Shown here: piece after piece, positions 45,501 through 58,994 of the stretch
How positions within the stretch are numbered: position 1 is the first letter of the stretch
Layout: every line of letters begins with the position of its first letter
Assembly (NCBI RefSeq): GCF_036373705.1
Contig: NC_089864.1
Span: forward strand, 16,321,501-16,385,500
Direction of reading: 5' to 3'
Length of the DNA: 64,000 nucleotides
From: Amia ocellicauda
Lineage: Eukaryota; Chordata; Actinopteri; Amiiformes; Amiidae
The notes under the pieces: generated by a model
Told to the model about the DNA's origin: nothing
Databases searched by the model: none
The model's input: the letters and a program-made list of their open reading frames with translations, nothing else
Position numbers and translations under genes: made by a program

Positions 45501-47475
45501 TAAAGCTTAAATAAAACAATACATTGACATTTTTCTGTGAAGATGTTATGTTCACTTCTTAAGTGGTCAGGTGTGAATTATTACATAGTCTTTTGGATTT
45601 TAAGGTTTACCTGATAGAGCAGAAAAACGATTCCCCACTGGTTTATTATAAAACAATATTCTAACCTCAATCAGATTCAACCTGAATACAATATCATGCT
45701 TCCCACAATAAGATAACCCACACTTTCCTCAAAATAAATAAACTGTAATTGACAAAATCAAAACATTTTTATTGATTTCATGATTTACAAAAAATGACCT
45801 GCTCATAGCAATTGCTGTGATAGTAGATAATTCAAAATTTAATCCAAATAAAGTGGATTACATGCAAGGACTGTGTTTTAAACCCATATAAATCACATAT
45901 AATCATTATCATTTATATTTATGATATTTGGAACACGCAAATTGAGTTTAGTGTTAAATAGTCCTTGCTTTAAATTTCAGATTTCCTTGTTATTGCTAAA
46001 TGCTCCCATTAGCATGGAAAATTGGGGTGAGTGGGAAGTCACCTTTTGTATTCACTGAAGGAAACTACACCCAGATGATCCACACCACAAAAATCCCAAA
46101 ACAGAACTTTTATTAAAATAGAATAAGGATAAAAGGATAACACTGAGATCCTGATTTAATCCTAATGAAATATGTTATGCTTAAAACTGTGCTTTAAAGC
46201 AATATTGACCGAAAAGGAAGCAATTCAATGAATGAGTGGATGCAGACATAAGTGAAAAAGGAAACCAAAGGGCCACTGCTTCACACTTATCTTGCCATGC
46301 TGAAGGGTTTGTTATCAAATGGCTGTTAATGTGTTTTTAAAGCACTATGAAAACGACTACAATCTGCCTGACATATATTAATTAGATGTGTCTGCTGTAT
46401 TTAAGTCTAAAACTCAAGATCATGCTGACTCCTTGGATTAAGAAAGCAGTTACTCATCAGCAGATCATTCATTCTACGGAGGGGTTCACACTTGTCAAAC
46501 TTGCATTTACCAGTATAATGCAGTGATCTGGCCTGCTTGCAACAGTGCTACCCAGCAATAATCACCATATAATTGTCACACAATTGCCATCAATATTCAA
46601 AATCTGATCATGGAGATTACAACAATTGCTGGCAAGTAAATGCCAAGTGTAAAGTCATCTCTGGTCGGAACTTGCCAGATGAAGGGAAATGGAAATTATT
46701 TTGAAAATACTGGGATTAATAGTCAATTAGGAGACCTGGTATTGCTCAAAAAGAAATCTTAATTTCAAATTTTGTCACGCAAGTCAAAAAAAAATTATAC
46801 AATGTGAAATGTTAATTTAAGTCTCAGTCCACACCATCTTTGAACTCCTGACCTGACTATGATTGATTGTATCTTTCTTTTGTCTCATTATAAAAAGCCT
46901 CACTATCAGCAAGGAAAATGTAATTGTTTCATAAATCTGATATATCATATGCTAGAGACAAATCACCAGAGGAAAAGATAAACAATGTCATCTCCTAATT
47001 GAATGTAGAAAGTAAAATGTCAAATGGCCTTTTCTTAGTGTACCCACCCATCCTGCTTTATGCCACTTTTTCTAATGCATTCACAATGTTATCTCAACTG
47101 CAGTATTAATTTCAACATTGAAACCACTTCCTCAATATTGTCTCACTGTGAGTCAACAGTGACGTGATCTCAAGTAATAACAGAACGTACATGTGGAGAC
47201 ATTGTACGGTAAAAATAGAACTTAAGATGTTCTGTTGTATGTGGCAGACGTTAGAGTCATCTGAAGAATATGTTTACTGACTCCTGGAACAGTATTGGAA
47301 ATAAATTGGAACGGTAAAATGTGGTTAAAAGCACATATATGATTGTTTGTTTAATTTATTTAGCCTACATACTCTGTATTGTGAACACAGGCTGGTAATC
47401 AATAGACTGCAGTATGGATTTTGAAAAACAGCAGCAACTGTTGTTCCATCATTCAATAAAACACATATCTAAATG
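45501..47475. other. GLIPR1 copy 1 intron 1, part
   Basis: AT-rich intron sequence with no exon or RNA recognised. Pieces recur in copies 2 and 3 (for example 46655-47460 against 57215-57850 and 60735-61290), with copy 1 longer. Confidence 0.6.
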
Positions 47476-47477
47476 TA

Positions 47478-48159
47478 CAGTTAGGTCCATAAATATTTGG
47501 ACAGTGATACAATTGTCATCATTTTGGCTCTGACAAAAGCAGCAGGATGAATTCTGAAGTGTTTAGGGCGATATTATCTGCTCACATTCAGCCAACTGCT
47601 TCAAAACTCATTGGACGGCGCATCACAGTGCAGGTGGACAATGACCCGAAGCATACTCAGAAAGCAACCCAAGACTTTTTAAGGCGAAGAAGTGGAATAT
47701 TCTGCAATGGCCAAGATCACCTGACCTGAATCCAATTGAGCAGCATTTCACTTGCTAAAGGCAAAACGCCTCAAGAACAAGCAGGAACTAAAGACAGCTC
47801 CAGGACAGGCCTGGCAGAGCATCACCAGGGAAGAAACCCAGCATCTGGTGATGTCTATGGGTTCCAGACTTCAGGCAGTCATTGACTGCAAAGTGTCTGC
47901 AACCAAGTATTAATACTCACAATTTAATTCATGATTATGTTAGTTTGTCCAATTACTTTTGAGACCCTAAAATTGGGGGGACCAAATGTAAAAATGTGTG
48001 TAATTCCTACACCGTTCAGCCAGTTTGGATGTAACTACCCTCAAATTAAAGATTAAAGTCTACACATACTGATTGTTTCCGCTCAAATCCATTGTGGTGG
48101 CGTACAGAGCCAAAATGATGACAATTGTGTCACTGTCCAAATATTTATGGACCTAACTG
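47478..48159 (+). pseudogene. Second Tc1-like family, deleted relic with transposase fragment
   Basis: Ends CAGTTAGGTCCATAAATATT and its complement (about 48105-48159) define a 682-bp element; the left TA is at 47476-47477, and the right one is eroded. From 47547 to 47729 it encodes a transposase fragment with a VDNDPKHT motif; the frame is then lost, and a PDLNPIE-like stretch follows in another frame. GLIPR1 copies 2 and 3 lack it (near 57859 and 61300). Non-autonomous. Confidence 0.88.
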
Positions 48160-48829
48160 GATATATGAAGTTTACAATTGTACTGCATTCATACGTTGGC
48201 AACCTTAATGCATACCATACACTTTATCTGAAAGTGCTATCTTTAAAAACTGTTTTATTCTCAAATTATTATTTTATTATATCAGGTTAGTTTTGAATTA
48301 GTCTGTTTAACCTCTGAATCTAGAAGGAAAAATAATGTGTATTTTGTTTTCTCAATGCCTATTAGTGGCATTCTACTTTTTGTACAACTCTTAATATAAT
48401 ACAAAGACAAATATGTTAAAAATTACCTGACATTAAATTTTGCAGCAAAAGCTAAATATTGTTGGCATATGTGATACTATCAAACGAATGCGGGCAAAGC
48501 CACAAAGATATCATTTACTACCACAGTTTTCTAGTTTGGCTCCACACCCTTAAATAAGAAGTTTCCGTTTAAAGACAAGATCATAAATTGTACCAGCAAG
48601 CCTTTCTCGGGCACGGCATCATTTCCTCAATCAGTATTTTAAAGTACCTTACCATTTCCTTCATGTCACTTGCACATGGTTCCACCTTGGATCGATACTC
48701 GTTATGAACAGCAACAGAATCACTGATGAAGCCTTGATCGTTGATATCTGGCAAAGATTGCAGATAAACAGTGGACTCCATCAGCATCACTACTGTAAAA
48801 AACAATACCTGATAAGACAAGCTGCCCAT

Positions 48830-49100
48830 CTCAGCATTACTATTTGAATAGTCTGGAAATATTAAAGTTTTAGCACAGTAGAATGATTTGGTTTAAGTCT
48901 TAAGATGCCCAAACACATCTGCTACGATGACCCTGCAAACGTTAGCTTGCTCCAAACGGGAAGGAAATGAGTGTGACTTGACTTAAGCGTCTAGATGGGT
49001 TAGAAAGAACACGCAGTCCTTAGTGGTGAGCATGACAGGGTGTGAAAACAAAATCCTGCAATAAAGAAAAGGAACCACCCACTCTGCAAAATTAAATCAC
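48830..49100 (-). promoter_or_regulatory. Upstream flank of GLIPR1 copy 1
   Basis: It shares words with the flank of copy 3 (62035-62250), for example GATGACCCTGCAAAC and AATCCTGCAATAAA, so it likely contains the ancestral promoter. No clear TATA box was identified. Confidence 0.4.
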
Positions 49101-50230
49101 AGTGGGTTCAACTGCATGCTCTGCACAGAAACATACTGGTTAAAATGAACCCTGTGAGCTCGAACCTCTTCCTGCTCCCGCTGCGTTATTCGTGAAATCT
49201 CACATTTCGTTTCCGTAGAGAAAAAGCCGCATGTTTTGCAAATGTTAGCACACTTATGGCAACACTTAACATGGCCATGCATTCACTTAACAGACAAACC
49301 AAGCATGACGGGCATGAGTCAATGGTGAAAAGAGCAACGTTTTTATATTATATTGATGTGATGTGGGTGGGGGGTGAAATGAAGTACTGTAATGACCCCC
49401 CCCCCCCATTAGAGACTGATGTGTCAAGCAGCTCGGGAGCCTTGTATGGCTTAACTATCTTAAAGCTATTGTATTTTAGATTATTATTTATTATAGGAAT
49501 AGGTTTGTTCAGTAATTGCCTATTTTAACTAGGCATTAGGTGTGTGGAAATGGTGCTTCATTTACACCTGGGGTGTTGGGTGAGTGTAGGGTAGTGGTGT
49601 TTCTTTATATTGCTTCCTTGGGTTGTTATTTTGTATCGCTTGGTGTATTGGTTGCCTTATGAGTGAGTGGTGTGCTCTTTTGAAGTGTGGGGTGGTTTTC
49701 CTGTGATTTGGTGTGTATTGTGACTTGTATTGAGTGAGGGTTTGAGACTGACCTTGCTGTTTTCCCCATAACCCAAGTACCACTTTCCATTTTTATATGG
49801 TGTACAAATGACTCTTTAGGGCTTACAATACCTAATAACACTTGCCAAGAACCATTTCGAAAGCAAAGCATGGTTATTATGTGTGAATTTGTCTGCCCCC
49901 TGTTGGACAACTTGTGATAAATGACTTACATTCTTTTAACGATTTTATTTTTTATTTTTTAAAGAGCATACATCAAAATAAGAAAAAAAAATGTATACAA
50001 TAAATATGAGTTTGGTCATTCTACGCGTTTACGTCTATATATTTGGTTCTTGTAGCGCAGATTTCCGCAGTTCTGCGCAGATCTGCAGAATCCCTCCGAT
50101 GCTATTGGTGGAGCAGCGCAGATCCGCGCAGAACTGTTAATATTTTGAAACTACGACTGTCTTAGCTGCGACATCATCATCTTTGGTTTCTTTCCTGTTG
50201 GAGACATTTTATGTTCTTCTCTGCTGTCCA
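49101..50230. other. Spacer between GLIPR1 copy 1 and the coiled-coil exon
   Basis: A poly-C run near 49397, a GT-rich low-complexity stretch (49560-49755), and a block with repeated GCGCAGATC/GCAGAACT words (50055-50140). No gene was recognised. Confidence 0.5.
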
Positions 50231-50578
50231 CCATGGTCCTTACATCTTCCCAGCAGATCCTGGTAGTTTTTAAATTAACTCTGTTATAGAAACCTTTTAT
50301 TAACGGCATTTTAAATGACAATTACAAACCTATGTTCTGCAGTTGTACTAACAGAACACTGTTTCTGTCTTGTTTGTTCTGCAAAATACAGATTAAATCA
50401 AAACTTGACAAGGATAAGTGCTCTAAAGGGGCGAAAAAAGGGCCGTGGATTTAATTCCTTATATTCTTATAACGGGTTGTCTGCTTCAGTATTCACTGGC
50501 ATGGGTATATAGCCAAGGAAATGAAATGAATTGAATGTTTTGTACTGAACTGCAATTCCTTATCTATTCTAATCTTAG

Positions 50579-50674
50579 CTGGAAATCAACTGAATGAACT
50601 TGAACAACGCTTAGCACAGACCGAGAAGATGCTCAATTCAATACTGACCCAGCTGGATCCATTGACTTTAGCAG
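50579..50674 (+). pseudogene. Orphan coiled-coil exon resembling CCDC107
   Basis: The acceptor TCTAATCTTAG and donor GTAAAAC frame 96 nt whose only open frame reads GNQLNELEQRLAQTEKMLN and then ILTQLDPLTLA, a heptad-type coiled coil that resembles the coiled coil of CCDC107. A candidate first exon with a strong Kozak context (ATG at 50233, donor after 50262) is nearby, but its phase does not join directly. No following coding exon was recognised before the duplication block at 51170. It may be a gene fragment moved by the duplication, or a real small gene with exons I cannot see. Confidence 0.45.
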
Positions 50675-51169
50675 GTAAAACACATTTAATGTGCCTTCAT
50701 TTAAATGTAATATTTCAGTTACATTGAACGCCAGTATAATTGTTGTCAAAGTGGTCATCTATGTGGACATTGAACGCATGAAAACTCCTTACCATGAACC
50801 TGAGTTTGTTTTAATGTTAAGAAACTGTATAATTAAGGACTGATCTGCACTGTACTTTCATTATGTTTTTAGATTGAAAGAATAGTGCTAAAATAATTTA
50901 TTTTAGGTAATCCCCCTTTTTGGGGCATGTCATCAGATTTTGCACTTGGTAATAAGCAGCACAATGTTACTAAATATAATACAAATGTTTGTCATTCGCA
51001 GAGGTTCAAATACTGGGACATGTATAGGAATCATGTACAGATGTATTTATGTGATGACCAGGACGACTGAGGTCCAGCCCGGTGCTCATCAGCGGCGAGA
51101 GGACAGTGTTTCTACGGCCATCGTCCTGGTGCTGCCACAGTTTAAATGTATTTGTAATTAAACAGATGA

Positions 51170-54100
51170 CAAGATAAAATGAATTCCACACCTGAGCAAC
51201 TATCAAATGTATGGGTCTTCTTATGCATTTCAGATTTACTTTGTTATATTTGAGGACCTTTTCCATATCATTGTTAGAATTCTAAATCTTAACACAAGTG
51301 TTAAATTAAGTGTTCATTTTAGTGTGGAAGCTCTGTTTTTAATGCTTTATGGTTTTATTTGAAAATGCACATTTGAAAATACCATTGGGTGGTTTGGGAT
51401 GTTTACATGTTACACATTACTTTTAACAATCCAGTTTAAGTCTGCAGATTGATATTTCAACATAAGTGTAGTCACTAAAGAACTGAAATGATGTAACCAA
51501 TCAAAATAATTACTTAATTTATCCTTCTGCTTCAGATACATGTCTGGGATTGTAGGAAATGTGGAATACAAGACAATAGTGTTGAAAATATAGAAACAAG
51601 AGAGGCGGGTGGGGGCACCACATCTCTTAAAGTAGAACATAATAAGTGCATAGTTGTAATAAGGATACCCTGTTCTCCCTGGTGAATCTTTGATGAATCG
51701 TAAGTGATTTCTATTGCTCAATGAGAATGAAAGGAAATTCCACCCAGCACCACAGAACCAATGCCAATGTTAAGTGGTATCTAACTGGATCCTTTTTGCA
51801 CTGGTAACACAGCAGTATTTTCATTTTGTTAAATGAGCTTGACATCTCCATTATACTTTGTAACATTAATTAGTGGAGTTTTTACAAAAAGGTTAACTTT
51901 ATAAACCATATAATCTGATAAACCTGTCTCTTTCCCTGGAATTTTGTTTGTAATGTTATCAAATGACTTTACAGAACTGATTTAGGCAACTTGTTTTCCA
52001 ATGTACATGTTTTATTCAAATTGTGATTTATTAGTAGTAGCATCTTTCTCTGGTCTGCCCTTCCCAAAAGGCACGGTCTACTGGACCTAAAATGTTAGTT
52101 CTTATACAGTCGACTACAGACTTCCATACATAGCGATGGTCCTAAGAAAAAAATTGTTTAGCATAAACTTTTTTTTATGTATTTTCAGGCACATTTTACA
52201 GTTTTGTTTTAAAAGGTACAGTTTAGGCCCAGGAACCTATGCCAAGAAATGGGTTCTAAAGTTCGAAGAAGACTTGCCCAGCTTTGTACTCTCGACCTGC
52301 CTACAATACGATTGTATATGATTGATATTTTTCCAGTGTACCCACCCATGCTGCTTTGTGGAACTAGATTTGAAGTTACCTTGACTGCAATAGTAAAAAT
52401 GTTTCTTCTGATAAAATGTCAATTTCTAAAAAATGTATTACTTTCATGTGCATTTTATGTGAAGGTTTTCCCATGTATGTGTAAATACCAATATGTTTGG
52501 TGGAATACACATAGAAGGCATTACATTAAATTGATACATAATTTCTAAATAATACAAATTACATGCACTAAAAGCAAAACAATCTTCTGAAGCTAAAGTC
52601 TTAAAGCTAAAATCTGTATTTGTATTTATTTTTTCCCTGGTCATGCAACAAGCTATTTTGTCACAGTATTAAGTGTGGAGCCCACATGCTCTAAATGGTG
52701 CAAATGTTTAAGAGTGTGTCAGAGTTGCTTGGAGAAACAATATAGAAAAGCGGGAATAGCAGTCATATTTAACTTATACAGACAGTTTATTAAATGATTT
52801 TACAAAAACAGGGACCACAGTATTATGACTTGTAGGTAACTTGTTTCCTACAACTACGTGATGTGTAATTTTAACAAGGGAGTAAGGAGGATGAGGGACA
52901 AGTTTACAAAATGTGCAACTTAAATTAATAAATTAAAGTACAAATATCACTTAAAATTATCATAAACAACACACCCATTAGGCAATCAAATGTTTAAACT
53001 GAAGAGTGTGTTGTTGATCTCCAGTGTAAAAAATCTGTAACATGTATAGTAACTTACAGGCAGTAGAGTTGACAGTTACTATAATTACACTAACATGGGA
53101 GTTACTGTAAAGTGTTATACCATAGATTGTTCAGAAAGGTGTAATGTATTTATCCCAGTACTGTACAATAGTCAATTCTGATTAGTTACTGAATTATTAG
53201 TTCTGTGTAGATAAACAAGCCAGTTCGGGTGATAATTACTTCTGACTTTCTGAAAACCATATACCATATACACTATGATTTAGTGACTTCCACATACTCT
53301 AAACTACATTCTTGATCTTGTGAATTCACTTCTAAGTCCTATGGTCAAATTCATCAAAATTAGGAAACATGGATTGGATTTCTTACAATACATGTACTTC
53401 CAAGATTATATTGGCAGTGGTGCTTGCAAAATAGTCTCTGTCCCAGAACTACACTCAAACTGAAAATGAAGTAGAGAAGTTTGAATTATTCCCAAAAGGG
53501 CCACAAAGCCATTTATACGATTGATCTGTCTCCAAAGTTTTCAAAACTTGACTTATAACCTAAACTAAGATGACTGACTAACTATTTTGTTGAGCAATGC
53601 AGAAGTAGTTGTATGAAGCAGAAGAGGTAACTGAAACAAAGAGAACATCACTGTTAATAGAGATATATAAAAGCACATCTGCAATGCATTATGACATTTA
53701 GAATCATTATTTTTAATTAACCTCAACTTTAGTTACCAGAAAAAAGGAAACAAGTATTCATTATTAAACCATTTGTAATAACTTTTAGCAATCTTGCTTT
53801 TTCAATAGAACAAATCCTTAATGTTAAAAATATAACATGGTTATATGGAAGGAACTGTAAGGGGCAAGATACCTATAAGGGGCAATAGCTTTTCATACAC
53901 TATATTATAGACTAATATAGCAAACTATAAACTGAAATAAATGTGTAAAATAGTTTGTATATTACTTGGGTAAATATTGAAAGCACTGGTATTTAATTAC
54001 TTTATGCAGCCAAGTAATAATACCACTAGCTTTGTACTATTCCCTCTGCCAAGTGAGCAGCTAATCAATATTTCTGATCAGGTGGGATCAAATCATTTGT

Positions 54101-54341
54101 GGGATTTCTTATGATGTAATAGTAGACTGTTAAAAATGCATCAAAATATAGAACAAAAAAGATGACCTAGCCTGCAATTGATTGGCTAAATTATTGTTTA
54201 ATCAAATATTATGACTTGATTTTCTACTGTATTACTATGCTGTTTAACCTGAAAAACACAAATATGTGGAAAACAAGGAAGAACTAATAATTATGCTTAA
54301 CATACTTTATGACTACCAAGATACTTTATGCGTCACAGATA
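51170..54341. repeat. Segmental duplication block 2: copy of KRR1 3' flank and GLIPR1 3' end
   Basis: It aligns with 38390-42473. KRR1 exon 10 is absent: intron 9-like sequence at 51170-51240 passes quickly into sequence matching the KRR1 3' flank (51330). The counterpart of the last GLIPR1 exon is at 53630-53578. Apart from that exon there is no gene in this block. Confidence 0.85.
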
Positions 54342-57300
54342 TACACTCACCTAAAGGATTATTAGGAACACCTTAACTCATTAATGCAATTATCTAACCA
54401 ACCAATCACATGGCAGTTGCTTCAATACATTTAGGGATGTGGTCCTGGTCAAGACAATCTCCTGAACTCCAAACTGAAAGTCTGAATGGGAAAGAAAGGT
54501 GATTTAAGCAATTTTGAGCGTGGCATGGTTGTTGGTGCCAGACGGGCCGGTCTGAGTATTTCACAATCTGCTCAGTTACTGGGATTTTCATGCACAACCA
54601 TTTCTAGGGTTTACAAAGAATGGTGTGAAAAGGGAAAAACATCCAGTATGCGGCAGTCCTGTGGGCGAAAATGCCTTGTTGATGCTAGAGGTCAGAGGAG
54701 AATGGGCCGACTGATTCAAGCTGATAGAAGAGCAACTTTGACTGAAATAACCACTCGTTACAACCGAGGTATGCAGCAAAGCATTTGTGAAGCCACAACA
54801 CGTACAACCTTGAGGCGGATGGGCTACAACAGCAGAAGACCCCACCGGGTACCACTCATCTCCACTACAAATAGGAAAAAGAGGCTACAATTTGCACAAG
54901 CTCACCAAAATTGGACAGTTGAAGACTGGAAAAATGTGGCCTGGTCTGATGAGTCTCGATTTCTGTTGAGACATTCAGATGGTAGAGTCAGAATTTGGCG
55001 TAAACAGAATGAGAACATGGATCCATCATGCCTTGTTACCACTGTGCAGGCTGGTGGTGGTGGTGTAATGGTGTGGGGGATGTTTTCTTGGCACACTTTA
55101 GGCCCCGTAGTGCCAATTGGGCATCGTTTAAATGCCATGGCCTACCTGAGCATTGTTTCTGACCATGTCCATCCCTTTATGACCACCATGTACCCATCCT
55201 CTGATGGCTACTTCCAGCAGGATAATGCACCATGTCACAAAGGTCCAATCATTTTAAATTGGTTTCTTGAACATGACAATGAGTTCACTGTACTAAACTG
55301 GCCCCCACGGTCACCAGATCTCAACCCAATAGAGCATCTTTGGGATGTGGTGGAACGGGAGCTTCGTGCCCTGGATGTGCATCCCACAAATCTCCATCAA
55401 CTGCAAGATGCTATGCTATCAATATGGGCCAACATTTCTAAAGAATGCTTTCAGCACCTTGTTGAATCAATGCCACGTAGAATTAAGGCAGTTCTGAAGC
55501 CGAAAGGGGGTCAAACACAGTTTTAGTATGGTGTTCCTAATAATCCTTTAGGTGAGTGTATATCATATATATGAACTGATTTAGGGTGGCCGCAGTAATG
55601 GGGTTGAATACTTATACAATTGAGAATCATCCAATCTTCTTGGAAAAGCTCACTTATTTACATTATTTTGCTTTATCAGTAAAGTGTTGATAGGACTATA
55701 TTCAGATTCTGCACTATTTGAAAGTTTCATCATTGTTGCAAACTCAGATGGCAACAAGATATGGAAACTTTGCAGGAGGGTGAATACTTCACTGAGAAAC
55801 AACCAGAAATATAAATATCAGTATTCTGAACTGCTTCATGCTAACAGTGCAGCTGACTGCAGTATCATTGTGTTGCTTAAAGTGTAAAGCAACCCAGATT
55901 TGTAATTACATTATGAGATTAAAATAGTAATTACCATTACTTCCTTCTGTGTATGGTTGCTGTCCTTTATAGTTCCCACTGGTAAAAGAAAACGCACAAT
56001 TCACTCAAAAGACAAATATTAATCTCAACTCTAGAATGTACCACATATTAAACTCATCAAGAATACCACATACACATCACACTTCATGTTAAAGTGTTAC
56101 TATGATGACACAGACCCTTTTTAATTATTTACTACATAAGGGGATTTAAGAGAATATAGAATCAGAACTTGAGTAAGATTCAGTTTGAATTCAACCTCCA
56201 TTTAAATGAATATCTCAATAGTTCTGCATAGACTTTTATAAACCCACTGTGTTGATAGCATTGTCTTATGTTTAATATTTAGATAGTACTTACGCAGGAC
56301 CATAGTTACAAACAAACATTACAGAAGCAGTATCTGAGAAGCCAGTAATTCCATTGGGGCAGGTTTGAACTGCACAGCCGACCTTGTAACTCTTTGCCCA
56401 GACAACCTAGAGAAAGAGTATATTGCAATGACAATCCATATAGGAAGATCCAGCATAAGTTTTCCTTTTTTTGTTTCCTGATATATGCATACATATTTAT
56501 TGATCTTTTTAGTCAACTCAGTAAATATGTTTCATTTGTGTAAGCTTTAACTTCATGCAAGCAACAATTCAAACTTGACAGTGCTTGTGATCAGAAAGAT
56601 ATTTAGTTTTGGGCTGGCTAAGTGTGGTAGTCACATTATTTATGTACAGCTTTAGGAAAGGAAACTTGAAAGGTTATCTATACTAACCTAATGATACATA
56701 TACATATTCAAAACCCTGGTAAGGTGCCTATTAGGTTTTATTCCACCATCTTAAAGCCTGGAGAAACCTCTGATATGCATTTCTCTTATCAATCTATTCA
56801 TGAAGGTCAAACAGAAAACGTACCTGAGTATAGTGTCCGCATACTTTGGTGCAAATGTTAGTTCTGTAATCATAGTGTGTAACTTCATCATACCATAACT
56901 TTATTGCACGGGCTACACTGAAGGTGTGAGGTCGTTCTTCAACCCAGATGTTCTCACCGACAGTAGAAAAAGTGGGGTGGGCCTTCCCAGGCTGTTTCAA
57001 GTCAGGGTTGTGACTGAAACTGCAAAGCTTCACCCATTTACTAGCTGTTTTTGCCAAATCCTCATCCCAAGACTAAATGAAAATAATAATTAAAAAATTA
57101 AAATCATCATCATAATTCACTGATATCAAAGACTTTTAATATATCAGATTCTCATGTCTAAAGCTTAAACAAAACAATACAATGATTTCTGTTACGATGT
57201 TAACATTATTTTCAGGGAAATGGAAATTATTTTGAAAGTACTTGGAATTATAATTAGGGGACCTAATGTCAAATATGGTCAGGCAAGTCCAAAAATAATT

Positions 57301-58540
57301 ACACAATGTTACATGTTAATTTAAGGCTCAGTCCGCACCGTCTTTGAGCTCTTGACCTGACTATGATTGATTGTAACTTTATTTTGTCTCATTTAAAAAA
57401 TAATTATCAGCAAGGAAAAATTAGGCCGTAATTGTTTCAAAAAGAGGAAACTGAGTGTCTAAATTGGATATCATATACTAGAGACATATCACCAGATGAA
57501 TAAATAATGTCATCTCCTAATTGAAATGTAGAATGTGAAATGTCAAATGGCTTTTTCTTAAAGTGGAGACATGTAACTGTAAAAATAAAACTTAGACGTT
57601 CTGTTGTACATGGCAGACATTATTCATCTGAAGAATATGTTCATTGACTCCTGGAACCGTATTGGAAATAAATGGGAATGGTAACTTCTGTAAAATGTGG
57701 AACAAAAGCACATAGATTGTTTAATGTATTTAGCCTACATGCTCTGTATTGTGAACACAGGTTGGTAATCAATAGACAGTAGTATGTATTTTATTAAACA
57801 GCTGCAATTGATAACATTGATAAGTCAATCATTCAACAGAACACATATCTAAATGTATAAATTAAGTTTACAAGTGTATTGCATTCATACGTCGGCTACC
57901 TTATTCAACAGCATACATTTTATCTGAAAGTGCTGTCTTTAAAAACTGTTTTATTCTCTTGTTGTATTATCAGGTTAGTTCTAAATGTCTGTTTTACCTC
58001 AAACTGGAAAAAATAGCCTACCTAGTGGCATTCTAGTTTTTGTACAACTATTAATAGTATAAAAAGACATGTTAAACATCACCTACCATTACCTTTTGAC
58101 GCAAAAGCTAAATATTATAAATTATATTCCCTCAGTTAGTTTTTCTTTTGTCATTTTTGATAATATCAAAAGTGAAAACTAATGCAGGCACAGCCACACA
58201 GTTCTAGTTTACTGCCACAGTTTTCTAATTTGTTTCCACATCCTTAAAGAAGATAGGCAGTTTCCTTTTAAAGACAAGATAATAAATTGTACCAGCATTT
58301 GTGCATTTCTCAGGCATGGCATCATTCCCTCAATCACCAATTCAGTATTTTAAAGTACCTTACCATATCCATCATGTCACTTGCACGTGGTTCCACCTTG
58401 GATCGATAATTGTTATGAACAGCAACATAATCATGGATGAAGCCTTGATCGTTGATATCTGGCAAAGGCCGCAGATAAACAGTGGAATCCATCAGCATCA
58501 CTACTGTAAAAAACAATACCTGATAAGACAGGATGCTCAT
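53578..58540 (-). CDS. GLIPR1-like CAP-domain protein, copy 2
   Basis: Exons (minus): 58540-58364, 57072-56824, 56406-56294, 55978-55935 and probably 53630-53578. Phases close to 211 residues. The signal peptide and CAP residues (SHNP, GENIW, WYDE, GHYTQ, CNYGP) are kept, and exon 4 is three bases shorter than in copy 1 with the phase preserved. The last exon has lost the hydrophobic segment through a deletion and stops early, so the product would be secreted, not anchored. The normal upstream flank is missing: 14 bp above the ATG the sequence joins the 3' side of copy 3 (near 58554). Expression therefore depends on read-through or a new promoter. A Tc1 copy lies in the last intron. Confidence 0.75.
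54344..55558 (+). mobile_element. Tc1-like (DD36E) transposon, copy 6, structurally intact
   Basis: 1215 bp with both inverted ends and TA duplication (54342-54343, 55559-55560). The empty site is visible near 58618. A small loss of bases just inside the left end (near 54373) is the only gap relative to other copies. Confidence 0.95.
54486..55526 (+). CDS. Tc1-like DD36E transposase, full length
   Basis: 346 codons without interruption, the expected length for the family. The transposase binds the element's inverted repeats and cuts and pastes DNA at TA. An N-terminal paired-type helix-turn-helix region (about 1-110) carries LLGFSCTTISRVYKEW; the catalytic domain has D155 (WSDES), D246 (QQDNAPCH) and E283 (PDLNPIEHLW). 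36 residues separate D246 and E283, matching the DD36E group described as Incomer rather than classical DD34E Tc1. A glycine-rich stretch (190-193) precedes VMVWGMFSW, as usual in Tc1 proteins. Substitutions against the other copies include R for Q in the SPD motif context (PPRSPD) and P338. Activity cannot be judged from sequence. Confidence 0.93.
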   Translation: MGKKGDLSNFERGMVVGARRAGLSISQSAQLLGFSCTTISRVYKEWCEKGKTSSMRQSCGRKCLVDARGQRRMGRLIQADRRATLTEITTRYNRGMQQSICEATTRTTLRRMGYNSRRPHRVPLISTTNRKKRLQFAQAHQNWTVEDWKNVAWSDESRFLLRHSDGRVRIWRKQNENMDPSCLVTTVQAGGGGVMVWGMFSWHTLGPVVPIGHRLNAMAYLSIVSDHVHPFMTTMYPSSDGYFQQDNAPCHKGPIILNWFLEHDNEFTVLNWPPRSPDLNPIEHLWDVVERELRALDVHPTNLHQLQDAMLSIWANISKECFQHLVESMPRRIKAVLKPKGGQTQF

Positions 58541-58994
58541 CTCAGCATTAAAAGTTAGTTTTAATAATTATGCTTAATGTACTTTATGACCACCAAGATA
58601 CTTTATGCGTCACAGATATATATCATATATATGAACTGATTTAGGGTGGCCGCAGTAATGGGGTTGAATACTTATACAATTGAGAATCATCCAATCTTCT
58701 TGGAAAAGCTCACTTATTTACATTATTTTGCTTTATCAGTAAAGTGTTGATAGGACTATATTCAGATTCTGCACTATTTGAAAGTTTCATCATTGTTGCA
58801 AACTCAGATGGCAACAAGATATGGAAACTTTGCAGGAGGGTGAATACTTCACTGAGAAACAACCAGAAATATAAATATCAGTATTCTGAACTGCTTCATG
58901 CTAACAGTGCAGCTGACTGCAGTATCATTGTGTTGCTTAAAGTGTAAAGCAACCCAGATTTGTAATTACATTATGAGATTAAAATAGTAATTAC

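Noticed and set aside
49562-49910. Minus-strand frames near 49562-49910
   Set aside because: They come from GT-rich low-complexity sequence without splice or start context.
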